This document shows, in pieces, positions 43,976 to 52,243 of a DNA stretch of 64,000 bases; the first letter of the stretch is position 1; each line of letters opens with the position of its first letter. The notes beneath the pieces were generated by a model. It saw only the letters and a program-made list of their open reading frames with translations, did not search any database and had not been told where the DNA came from. The translations under genes and the position numbers were made by a program. The DNA lies in NCBI GenBank assembly GCA_963747105.1, contig CAVVEC010000008.1, forward strand, positions 1-64,000, given 5' to 3'. Origin of the DNA: CAVVEC01 sp963747105. GTDB taxonomy: Bacteria > Acidobacteriota > Terriglobia > Terriglobales > Acidobacteriaceae.

Positions 43976-45568
43976 TTACTTCCCGTTCAGCAACCCGTAG
44001 ACCGTTAAGCGCTTCACCGCGGGAACATATACCTTGCCGTTGGCCACGGTTGGGACGGTGAATTTCACAGCGCCTCCAGGGTCGTCGCGGTCGGAATTCT
44101 GGCCAGTGTTGTAGAACTCATTCGCGATATTGGTCGCATCGTACGCGTGTAAAGTCGCTGAACCGTTTCCATAGTCGTCAGTTTGCAGCACCCACACGAT
44201 GGCGTCGGTGGTGCCATTCGCGGAGATTGAAGGTGTTGGGCCGGGGAAACCAAAATAAGTTGGCGAGACGGCAAACGCGCTGGTCGAGAGTAACCCGGTC
44301 GTTGGATCGAAGGTAAACTGCCGCAAGTAATCGCCGGCGCCACCAAAGTAGACATTGTTGTTCCACCACGCGGGAGTGGCCCACAAACCTCCGATCGCAG
44401 CCTCCAGATCCTCCACAATCTGACTGTTGTTATTCGGATTGAACTGCCCCATATTGTCGCAATCGATCAGATAAATGGATCCTGATTTACCCACCTGCAC
44501 GAGCAAATACTCGTGAGGAGCACCGTTGCCCTGGTCGGGCAATAACAGCACTCCACCGGATCCGACGTCGATATCATAGGTATTAAAGTAATCCTGATCG
44601 TAGGGAGTGAACCAGTCCACCACCGGAAAGCGGTTGCCGGAGGGAAGGCCAAGTCTGAGGATGGAGTCGCCGAAATCATTTCCGCCGGTTTTGCCATCGT
44701 AGGTTCCATTGCCGGTAGCCAGAAAAACATTGAAGTTACTATCGGCGGCCAGTCCAGTTCCACTTTGCCAGACGCCACCCAATCCGCCGTTGGGAGTTGA
44801 GTTCCAGACCGCGATCTTCGCCAATGTGGTCTCGTCGTATGACATCAACCAGCCGTGGTACGGTCCATTGTCGCAGTGCGAAGCCCAACCGATGTAGACG
44901 CTTCCGTTTTGAAGAAGCAGGCCAGGACGCTGCGCCTCGGTGAGCGGGTTAAAGCTAACCCATCCATTGACGGATCCATCGCCCGTTCCCCGCACTTTGG
45001 CATGAATAACCACCGGCGAGCCGGGCCGTTCCTTCCCGGTTGTGATATCGAGAGCGTGCAGACGCTGGAAGAACTTACCGTTCTCTTTGGTTTTCGCCAG
45101 CACGAACATGGTTCCCGTGTTCGTGTCAATAACGGGCGTGCTGGTGATGCCGATCTCGGGCACAAGATCGCCGCAATTGACATCGCCACTCGAAACCGTA
45201 GTGATTCCGCGTCTGGGATGAATGAAACTCGTGTGCCACAGCGGGGAAGCATTCAGTCCTGTGTTGGTATCGGCGTCGAATGCATAGACGCTGTCGTGCT
45301 CGGTCGCCACATACACCACGTTATGAGTCCCAAGGCCTGGGATGGAGACGTTGGGAACGTAGAGCGGCTGGGCGTAAACGTAACCGTTCACGTAGTGCGA
45401 AAACAGCTTGCCGAAACCTGTGACATTGACGTTGTCGGGCGTCAAAATCGTCTCGCTGAGGTTTTGTCCGTCGCGACTGTTGTCGTTGCGAGAGGTAGTA
45501 ACACTAACTTGAGCGAACGCAGAAAATGCCAGAAACAGGGTCAAGACTATCCCGACGAGTGCCTTCAT
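43976..45568 (-). CDS. Secreted PQQ-like beta-propeller protein
   Basis: A 530-residue exported protein (signal peptide MKALVGIVLTLFLAFSAFAQ). Propeller blades of the pyrrolo-quinoline-quinone repeat type: VYVATEHDSVYAFDADTNTG, TSTPVIDTNTGTMFVLAKTK, RLHALDITTGKERPGSPVVI, YIGWASHCDNGPYHGWLMSY, YLLVQVGKSGSIYLID, TPAWWNNNVYFGGAGDYLRQ and YVPAVKRLTVYGL. No quinoprotein catalytic Asp or adjacent Cys-Cys is evident, so I expect a structural or binding role (for example BamB-like or carbohydrate related) rather than a dehydrogenase. Divergent from the cytochrome-porin gene, with a 515-base gap between them. Confidence 0.8.
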   Translation of the reverse strand: MKALVGIVLTLFLAFSAFAQVSVTTSRNDNSRDGQNLSETILTPDNVNVTGFGKLFSHYVNGYVYAQPLYVPNVSIPGLGTHNVVYVATEHDSVYAFDADTNTGLNASPLWHTSFIHPRRGITTVSSGDVNCGDLVPEIGITSTPVIDTNTGTMFVLAKTKENGKFFQRLHALDITTGKERPGSPVVIHAKVRGTGDGSVNGWVSFNPLTEAQRPGLLLQNGSVYIGWASHCDNGPYHGWLMSYDETTLAKIAVWNSTPNGGLGGVWQSGTGLAADSNFNVFLATGNGTYDGKTGGNDFGDSILRLGLPSGNRFPVVDWFTPYDQDYFNTYDIDVGSGGVLLLPDQGNGAPHEYLLVQVGKSGSIYLIDCDNMGQFNPNNNSQIVEDLEAAIGGLWATPAWWNNNVYFGGAGDYLRQFTFDPTTGLLSTSAFAVSPTYFGFPGPTPSISANGTTDAIVWVLQTDDYGNGSATLHAYDATNIANEFYNTGQNSDRDDPGGAVKFTVPTVANGKVYVPAVKRLTVYGLLNGK

Positions 45569-46083
45569 GCGTCCCCCAAAGTAAGAATTTGACAGCGTGC
45601 GGAACCCGGTGCGGCCTGACAGATGCCTCTTTCAAGGCGGCGGGCGTGGCTGTAGTCTCCTATCCGGAGCAGCCAGATGTCAAGAAGCCCTTAAGGAGAG
45701 GACTTTTTTCTCTGGTTGACGACCATTTCGAGCGATTTGGAAACTGGTTCCGGGGCGGACCGGCTGCCCGGCAATTCCCTCCCGCCCCCAACCCGTATCG
45801 TGTGACCTCACAGCCTCGCGGTGATTTTCCTCCGCCAGAGTATCGTGCCAGGCACGTCTTCCTGTGATGGCCGTCACCGACGCCACAAACCGCCAGACGG
45901 TATTCATCGTAAGTACCTGTGGAGGGCACCATGCGTGGATTGGTGTCGGCGACAAGCGGTGTAAAACTCCTATCGTTTCTCAAGTCGAAAACGGATCCCG
46001 AGTGACCTTCGAGTGGCAGTTCAAACCGGCAGCAGGCCTCGCCGTTTGTTAGGAACGGCTAAACAGGCAGGGAGGACAAGTCG
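45569..46083. other. Divergent promoter region upstream of the cytochrome-porin gene
   Basis: 515 bases between two divergent secreted-protein genes. Short open frames here do not resemble any family. AGGGAGGACAAGTCG ahead of the ATG at 46084 is a strong ribosome site. I could not place a promoter, terminator or riboswitch with confidence. Confidence 0.4.
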
Positions 46084-49000
46084 ATGCGTCATCATTCCCG
46101 AGTGATAGGGGCTACAATTCTTGCGTTAGTGGTCGTTGTTTGCCTTCCATCCATAGCAGCCAAGAAGTCGGACTATGCTATTACTTCGTTTGCGAGGTAT
46201 GTGCAGATTCCAGGCGCCACACCGGTCGGCGCTGAAGCGTGCACGACCTGCCACTCCGACGTCGCGGCGAACTTCCGGCACGCCTTCCACGCACAACAGG
46301 GTCTGGATTGCGAAGCGTGCCATGGCCCGGGCAGTCTGCACGTGCAAGGTGGCGGAGATATTTCCAAGATCATTTCCTTCTCTCACAGCTCCGCCAACGA
46401 TGCGAACGGCGTTTGTCTGAGTTGTCACGCGCGGGACGCGCGAATTCGTAACTGGATGTCGGGTCCTCATGCTTCGAATAAAGTCCGCTGCATTGACTGC
46501 CATCAGACCCACAGCTATGGCACCAAATCCAAGCCCAAGAGCGAAGCTTTCGTTGATGTGACGAGCCTCGGTCGTACCACAGGAGTAGAAGACCTCGTCC
46601 CGGAAACCAAAGTGATGATGCAACCCAAGTGGCAGGCAAATGACGCTTGCCTGCGATGCCACCAGACCGAGCGCGGCCAGATGAGCTTGCCGTACCACCA
46701 TCCGCTGCGTGAAGGGAAGATGAGTTGCGCGGATTGCCACGATCCACACGGAGGAGACACCGGCAACAATCTCCGTATGGCGAATACGAATCAGCTCTGC
46801 CTGAGCTGTCACGCACAGTATCGCGGCCCGTTTGCCTACCAGCATCCCCCGGTCACCGAAAACTGCATGACGTGCCACACCCCGCACGGTTCACCGAATA
46901 CGAACCTGTTGACGATCAGTGAGCCCGCCTTATGCTTGCAATGCCATGCAGGGCACCACGACGGAGGCAGTCTGCCGTTAGCGGATCGCTGCACCAACTG
47001 TCACGGTTCGATTCATGGCACGGATGTCCCAACTCCAAGCGGTGGCAGTAGGTTCATCGACAAAGGGCCTTCCGAGCCAGCCCTGCGTGCGCAAGGCGCA
47101 GGAGCGGCAGTTGCTTCTTCGCATCCTGCGATGGCCGCTTCCTCGATGGTCCAACCGGTCCCTTCTCACGCGTCAACGTATGCGGCGGGGTATGCCGCGG
47201 GCGCTGCGGGCGGCGCGCTGGGCATGTTGTCTTCCGGATCTATGGCTCCGCTAGGTGGAGAGATGCAGGGCGGCGGCGCGAATCCTGGCGAAATGCAGAC
47301 CCAGGCCAGCTATGGGGCTTACTCCATCACTCCAGGTTCCTATCGCTTCGTTGACCAAACGGGTTTTGGTGGGCGCGTGGGAGAGTACGATACGCTGCAA
47401 CAGTCGGCGGGAGCCGATGTGGCAACCGCGTATGTCTCAACGCAAAACCATCTCACTGTGGTTTCCCGAGCCAATGTGCTCAGCGGCGACGACTACCAGG
47501 CGGCATCTCAGGTTACTGCCGGAGGATGGGGCAAGTTTGGCTTTGACATGCGCAGCTTCGTGCAACAGCAGGACAATTATCCTTTCTACGCGTTTCCAGC
47601 GCTGGACCTCCAAAGATCGCCTCTCTATCCGCTGCAGCCTTTCTCGAATTGCGCGCCCGCCTACGACTGCACCACGCAGCTCATACCCTCTCATGACGTC
47701 TTCGGCGTGAAGAGAAGGCTGGGGAATGCGTACGCGCAGATCAAGGTGCCGAAGTGGCCGGTCCATCTGTTTGTAAAGGGCGACTGGCAGGCGCGGGCAG
47801 GCGCAACCCAGTTCGCCTATCTGGATGAGAACTCTTTTGTGCCTAACGTTCCCCAAGCCTGCGGCAACCAATGCCACTTCCAATCCCAGTTTCAGCCGGT
47901 GAACTACACTACGCGGAACATCGCTGGCGGTGCGGACGTTGACGTGGGCCCCGTACGCCTGACTTACCAGCACAAGTTCAGCAGCTTTAATGACCGGCTC
48001 GTGTTTCCCAACGCTACCTTTACCGGGGCTTTTACTCCGGAATCCGACACGTTCGGGTATTCGAGTTTATTTCCCGTTCCGCCTGGGAAGGGCCCCACGC
48101 CGATCGATGTTAACGCCGGAAACTACTACACTGATGTTACCCCGCCGAGCCAGTCGTCTACCGACAGCTTGAACCTGAACTGGACGGCGTCACCTAAACT
48201 CACCTACAACGGAAGCGTGAGCTACGACCGCTTGCGCGATACCTACACCAACTATCTGCAGAACGGCTTCGATTCGGACAACACGCTGACCTGGCTTCCG
48301 ATCAATCGGTTGCGGGTGACCGCGGATTATCACCAGCAGAACTTGATCAACGCTTTCACCCCGTATTACACACAGTACGGTAATGTTTCGTACCACAATC
48401 ATTGGGAGGGCGTGCGGGCAGGTTACGAGTTGCCAAAGGGCTTCGAGGCGGAGGCCTATTATAAGCGCAGCGGCATAACTCGCTCCAATGCATTCCTATG
48501 GCCGCAGTTCTATTCCGTCGACAACACCGATTTACTGACAGTGGTCGGTTCGTCATTCGCCAATACTGCTGGACTGTCGTTGCGCTATCATGATCGAGGC
48601 CTGTGGAGCGCACGCACGGGATACGAATGGACGGGCACGCATGATCCTGGTTACTTGACCGTTCCGCGCAGCGACAACCGGGTCTTTGCGAATGCCTCGC
48701 TTACCCCTGCCAAGTGGCTGGTTTTCACGGACGACATTAACGTCATCGTGCAGAACGCCTTTCCGGCTGTTCCACTGCCGAGTACTGTCGGAGTCACGCT
48801 CCCTCCGCCGCCGGCGTCGCAATCATTCGGCCTGAACATCGCCGGCCTGCCTCCCAGTTTTCAGCGGCGTAACCGTTTCTATACCGAGACCGCTAGCGCG
48901 ACCTTGCAGTGCGTGCCGGGCTGGAATTTGGGGCTCGGGTACTCCTACGAGCAGAACAACCTGAACACATACATGGCATTTCAAAACGATGTTGGTCCGG

Positions 49001-49434
49001 GCTACATACTGGACGAGCCACTTGTCCCGTACAAGCAAATCAGCCAAAGCTACTGGGGCGACTCGAGCTACACATTTAAGCAGCGTTTAGCACTTAGTCT
49101 CAGGGTAACGTACAATTCGGCGCGCAGCGGAATGCGGCCGGATGTAAATCCGGCCGATGCTGCCAAGCTCGGCAACCAGTATTTAATGCAGTCCGGCACA
49201 TTCGATCCTTTTGGCTTGTTCCCGTATGCTCTGAGTAATTTGCAATATGCGTCCACGCAAGTCTCGGAGGTGGTCGTGCCGCAATGGATCGGGCAGTCGA
49301 AAGCTTCCTACCTGTTCCCGCACAAGGTAGAAGGAGGGCTTCTCTTCTATTACGGCAGCTATAGAGATTTCTGGAATCCGGACTTAAACGGAGTGCTGCG
49401 AACGTTCAATGTTTACGTTGGACGGTCGTGGTAG
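46084..49434 (+). CDS. Decaheme c-type cytochrome fused to an outer-membrane beta-barrel (MtrA-MtrB-like fusion)
   Basis: A single 1116-residue polypeptide. Signal peptide to about residue 26 (VVVVCLPSIAA). Residues 53-307 contain ten CxxCH heme motifs (Cys at 53, 76, 111, 136, 189, 215, 239, 261, 284, 303), spaced as in DmsE/MtrA-type decaheme cytochromes. A Gly/Ala/Ser/Met-rich linker (about 310-410) leads to a 700-residue region of alternating beta strands with aromatic girdles and short turns (SYRFVDQTGFGGRVGEYDTL, DSLNLNWTASPKLTYNGSVS, LRVTADYHQQNLINAFTPYY), like MtrB/PioB porins. It ends FNVYVGRSW, an aromatic C terminus expected for Bam insertion. In Shewanella these are two proteins. 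Predicted to carry electrons across the outer membrane. No separate MtrC-like surface cytochrome is in the window. The frame is clean throughout, so the fusion is not an obvious artefact. Confidence 0.88.
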   Translation: MRHHSRVIGATILALVVVVCLPSIAAKKSDYAITSFARYVQIPGATPVGAEACTTCHSDVAANFRHAFHAQQGLDCEACHGPGSLHVQGGGDISKIISFSHSSANDANGVCLSCHARDARIRNWMSGPHASNKVRCIDCHQTHSYGTKSKPKSEAFVDVTSLGRTTGVEDLVPETKVMMQPKWQANDACLRCHQTERGQMSLPYHHPLREGKMSCADCHDPHGGDTGNNLRMANTNQLCLSCHAQYRGPFAYQHPPVTENCMTCHTPHGSPNTNLLTISEPALCLQCHAGHHDGGSLPLADRCTNCHGSIHGTDVPTPSGGSRFIDKGPSEPALRAQGAGAAVASSHPAMAASSMVQPVPSHASTYAAGYAAGAAGGALGMLSSGSMAPLGGEMQGGGANPGEMQTQASYGAYSITPGSYRFVDQTGFGGRVGEYDTLQQSAGADVATAYVSTQNHLTVVSRANVLSGDDYQAASQVTAGGWGKFGFDMRSFVQQQDNYPFYAFPALDLQRSPLYPLQPFSNCAPAYDCTTQLIPSHDVFGVKRRLGNAYAQIKVPKWPVHLFVKGDWQARAGATQFAYLDENSFVPNVPQACGNQCHFQSQFQPVNYTTRNIAGGADVDVGPVRLTYQHKFSSFNDRLVFPNATFTGAFTPESDTFGYSSLFPVPPGKGPTPIDVNAGNYYTDVTPPSQSSTDSLNLNWTASPKLTYNGSVSYDRLRDTYTNYLQNGFDSDNTLTWLPINRLRVTADYHQQNLINAFTPYYTQYGNVSYHNHWEGVRAGYELPKGFEAEAYYKRSGITRSNAFLWPQFYSVDNTDLLTVVGSSFANTAGLSLRYHDRGLWSARTGYEWTGTHDPGYLTVPRSDNRVFANASLTPAKWLVFTDDINVIVQNAFPAVPLPSTVGVTLPPPPASQSFGLNIAGLPPSFQRRNRFYTETASATLQCVPGWNLGLGYSYEQNNLNTYMAFQNDVGPGYILDEPLVPYKQISQSYWGDSSYTFKQRLALSLRVTYNSARSGMRPDVNPADAAKLGNQYLMQSGTFDPFGLFPYALSNLQYASTQVSEVVVPQWIGQSKASYLFPHKVEGGLLFYYGSYRDFWNPDLNGVLRTFNVYVGRSW

Positions 49435-49478
49435 AGAGCGAAGACAGGCACGAAGTTTGACATCTCACCGCGGCGCTG

Positions 49479-50099
49479 GTGGATACTGGCAAGGTGAAAC
49501 CCGGGCTGACAGCGCGCAGGCTTGTCGCAATTCTCTTAGGCACAACTCTTTCTCCGGCTCTTTGGTCGCAGTCTCAGCCTATCGATGCTCAGCGTTCCAT
49601 CATTACCATCCGCGTCTTCAAATCCGGCTTATTCTCCGCGTTCGCCGACAACCACGAAATACAGGCCCCAATCTCAGAAGGCTCGGTGGATGAGTCCAAG
49701 CGCGAAGTCAGCCTGGTGATCGAGGCAAAGCAACTCCAAGTACTCGATCCCGGCCTGCCGCCCGAGAAGCGCGCCGAGGTGCAGACACGTATGCTCGGTC
49801 CCGAGGTTCTCGATTCCAGCAAGTTCGCGCAGATTCGATTTCGCTCTACGAGTGTTGAGCCGGTGAGCGGAAACAGCTTCCGCGTGCGCGGTGATCTTTC
49901 TCTACACGGTCAAACGGCGCCAATCTCACTGGAGGTGGCTGGGCGGGATGGATCGTATCGTGGGCAATGCGTCCTGAAACAGCGAACTTTCGGCATCGAA
50001 CCGATCAGGATTGCCGGGGGAACGGTGAAAGTGAAAGATGAAGTGAAGATCGAGTTTACGATCGTGACCGTGGGCACCCGGCAGGCAACGAACCGTTAG
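49479..50099 (+). CDS. YceI-family periplasmic protein
   Basis: Lipocalin-like YceI domain protein of 206 residues, with a signal peptide (ARRLVAILLGTTLSPALWSQ). Body: PIDAQRSIITIRVFKSGLFS, VDESKREVSLVIEAKQLQVL, SSKFAQIRFRSTSVEPVSGN, GDLSLHGQTAPISLEVAG and a closing KVKDEVKIEFTIVTVG strand. YceI folds bind polyisoprenoids, including quinones in some members. It starts 44 bases after the cytochrome-porin gene on the same strand, so co-expression is likely. A role in handing electrons or quinones to the conduit is a guess. Start could be GTG at 49479 or the GTG five codons later. Confidence 0.82.
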   Translation: MDTGKVKPGLTARRLVAILLGTTLSPALWSQSQPIDAQRSIITIRVFKSGLFSAFADNHEIQAPISEGSVDESKREVSLVIEAKQLQVLDPGLPPEKRAEVQTRMLGPEVLDSSKFAQIRFRSTSVEPVSGNSFRVRGDLSLHGQTAPISLEVAGRDGSYRGQCVLKQRTFGIEPIRIAGGTVKVKDEVKIEFTIVTVGTRQATNR

Positions 50100-50165
50100 G
50101 GCTTGCCTCTGCGCATTGGAGGCAGAGTAGGATTGACCCGCATTATTCCTGCTGCCCCAAGGCAC

Positions 50166-50324
50166 TGTCATCCCGAGGCAGCCGAGCCGCGCTTGCGCGG
50201 TAAGGCAATCAAGGGATCTAGGTTTTGGTCAGATTCATGGGAACGCATTAGCACGGCCAGCAGAAACCGAGATCCCTCGACAACTTTTCTCCACTGCGCG
50301 GAGAAAAAGTTGCTCGGGATGACA
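50166..50324. repeat. TGTCATCCCGAG repeat, left copy (159 bp)
   Basis: Ends TGTCATCCCGAG and CTCGGGATGACA are perfect 12-base terminal inverted repeats. The interior shares long blocks with 50686-50842 (CGCGCTTGCGCGGTAAGGCA, GATCCCTCGACAACTTTTCT). Direct orientation relative to the right copy. Ends ten bases from the GIY-YIG stop. Confidence 0.75.
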
Positions 50325-50334
50325 AAGCTATTTT

Positions 50335-50664
50335 TCAAACGAGATTAGGTGCAAAACGAAATGTTTCAGGTTGGTCCCACTCGCGGGTGAGATCGTTCCA
50401 CTTCGGATTCTTTGACTCGATCAAGGCAACACGCTTGGCTCGCGTCCATGACTTGATTTTCTTTTCCCGGTCAATTGTATTGCGCACATCTTCGAAGACC
50501 TCGAACCAGACAAGGCGATTGATATTGTATCGTGCGGTGAAGCCGGGAATGACTTTTCGCTTGTGCTCTTCGACCCGGCGGCGAAGGCGATTTGTGATGC
50601 CAGTGTAAAGAGTGCCGGAAGGATTACTCAGGATGTAGACGTAATAATGCTTCTCCCGACGCAT
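50335..50664 (-). CDS. GIY-YIG nuclease-domain protein (UPF0213/UvrC-N-like)
   Basis: Small single-domain GIY-YIG protein of 109 residues, ATG at 50664 (MRREKHYYVYILSNPSG). Motifs: VYILSN and LYTGITNRLRRRVEEHKR (GIY and YIG strands plus the catalytic Arg), then a conserved Glu/Asn-containing helix region (TIDREKKIKSWTRAKRVALI, ESKNPKWNDL). Members are stand-alone nucleases of uncertain role. The longer frame upstream to 50766 runs into the flanking repeat and is rejected. It is framed by two direct copies of a 158-bp inverted-end repeat with spacers of 10 and 22 bases, so gene and repeats look like one unit. Confidence 0.88.
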   Translation of the reverse strand: MRREKHYYVYILSNPSGTLYTGITNRLRRRVEEHKRKVIPGFTARYNINRLVWFEVFEDVRNTIDREKKIKSWTRAKRVALIESKNPKWNDLTREWDQPETFRFAPNLV

Positions 50665-50685
50665 AAGTGCCACTCCTAAATGCAC

Positions 50686-50842
50686 TGTCATCCCGAGGCA
50701 GCCAGCCGCGCTTGCGCGGTAAGGCAATCGAGGGATCTGGGTCTTCGTCGAGGGCTGGAAACGCACTGGTACGCTTAGCAGAAACCTAGATCCCTCGACA
50801 ACTTTTCTCCGCAGCGCGGGGAAAAGGTTGCTCGGGATGACA
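50686..50842. repeat. TGTCATCCCGAG repeat, right copy (157 bp)
   Basis: Same termini as the left copy and about 80 percent identical inside. It lies between the GIY-YIG start and the recA stop (16 bases from recA). Confidence 0.75.
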
Positions 50843-50858
50843 AAAGTCTAAGTTGTTC

Positions 50859-51959
50859 CTACCTTCGTGCCGCTGGTACCTTCGCGGGTTCCGGAGCCGC
50901 ACTCGGCATGGTGGCGACCTTGGCGCCTTGAGCGGCTGCCTGTACAGTGGCAACTGGAGGGGTGGCGGGAGCCAATCCCAACTGCTTGCGCACCTCGGCT
51001 TCCAGCTTGATGAGGGTGTCTTTGTTTTCTTTCAGAAATGCGCGGGCGTTTTCGCGGCCCTGGCCGATGCGTTCGCCCTTGTAGCTGAACCAGGCGCCGG
51101 ATTTCTCGACGATATTCTGGGCTACCGCGATGTCAAGCAAATCACCTTCCCGGGAAATGCCTTCGCCATACATGATGTCGAACTCGGCCTCGCGGAAAGG
51201 CGCGGCCACTTTGTTTTTCACGACCTTGATTTTCGTGCGCGACCCGGTGACTACATCGCCTTCTTTGATGGCTGCAATGCGGCGAATATCAATGCGCACC
51301 GAGGAATAAAACTTCAACGCGCGGCCGCCGGTGGTGGTCTCCGGGTTACCGAACATGACGCCGATCTTCTCGCGAATCTGGTTGATGAAGATCAGGCAGG
51401 TGCGCGACTTGGAAACCGTTCCGGTCAGCTTGCGCAAAGCCTGCGACATCAGCCGGGCCTGCAATCCCATGTGGCTGTCGCCCATCTCGCCATCGAGCTC
51501 GGCCTTGGGCACCAGCGCGGCGACGGAGTCCACGACCAGCACGTCGATCGCGCCCGAGCGCACCAGCGTCTCGGTAATTTCCAGCGCCTGCTCGCCGTAG
51601 TCGGGCTGCGAGACCAGCAGGTTGTCCACATCCACGCCGAGCTTCTTGGCGTACCCGGGATCGAGCGCATGCTCGGCGTCCACGAAGGCCGCCATGCCGC
51701 CCATCTTCTGCGCCTCGGCAATCACTTGCAGCGTGATGGTGGTTTTACCTGAGGATTCTGGTCCGAACACTTCAACCACGCGACCGCGCGGAAAACCGCC
51801 AACGCCCAGCGCCGCGTCGAAAGAGATCGCGCCGGTGGGAATTACGGCGATGGGAACGATGGCTTCCTTCGATCCCAACCGCATGATCGAGCCTTTACCA
51901 AACTGCTTTTCGATCTGCGCAAAAGCCAGATCAATCGCTTTTGTCCGTTCGTCGGCCAT
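50859..51959 (-). CDS. recA: RecA recombinase
   Basis: ATP-dependent strand-exchange protein and SOS co-protease, 366 residues. Full set of motifs: N-terminal KAIDLAFAQIEKQFGKGSIM, Walker A GPESSGKTTI, AAFVDAEHALDPGYAKKLGV, Walker B DVLVVDSVAALV, loop L1 EMGDSHMGLQARLMSQALRK, loop L2 NQIREKIGVMFGNPETTTGG, and the C-terminal ISREGDLLDIAV. The last 35 residues form an Ala/Pro-rich tail (PATPPVATVQAAAQGAKVAT) instead of the acidic tail of E. coli RecA. The frame is intact, and no recX or lexA is adjacent. Confidence 0.97.
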   Translation of the reverse strand: MADERTKAIDLAFAQIEKQFGKGSIMRLGSKEAIVPIAVIPTGAISFDAALGVGGFPRGRVVEVFGPESSGKTTITLQVIAEAQKMGGMAAFVDAEHALDPGYAKKLGVDVDNLLVSQPDYGEQALEITETLVRSGAIDVLVVDSVAALVPKAELDGEMGDSHMGLQARLMSQALRKLTGTVSKSRTCLIFINQIREKIGVMFGNPETTTGGRALKFYSSVRIDIRRIAAIKEGDVVTGSRTKIKVVKNKVAAPFREAEFDIMYGEGISREGDLLDIAVAQNIVEKSGAWFSYKGERIGQGRENARAFLKENKDTLIKLEAEVRKQLGLAPATPPVATVQAAAQGAKVATMPSAAPEPAKVPAARR

Positions 51960-52243
51960 TTGAGGCGGCTCCTTCGATCAGTTCAAGATGATTTCAGGGC
52001 GGATTATACACTGTTATCGGAGCGAAGAAAAGGCGAATTACATCACAAACTGTGGAAACGTTCCCGAATTGGAGAGTGAGCAGCGCGCAGTTGGCGGCCG
52101 TGACACCCAGATTGCGCTATCGTTCTGCCTTCGGTTCACGTGTTTTACAAGGGAATTTCGTCCGCGGCTGGTACGAAGGTGCGGATTCCTGCGCAATTTA
52201 GGGATGGAGTTCTCCGTTCAGGCAGCCGATATATTTCACTATC

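Noticed and set aside
45526..46052. Small open frames before the cytochrome-porin gene as an extra operon member
   Set aside because: No ribosome sites, no CxxCH, no membrane or signal features.
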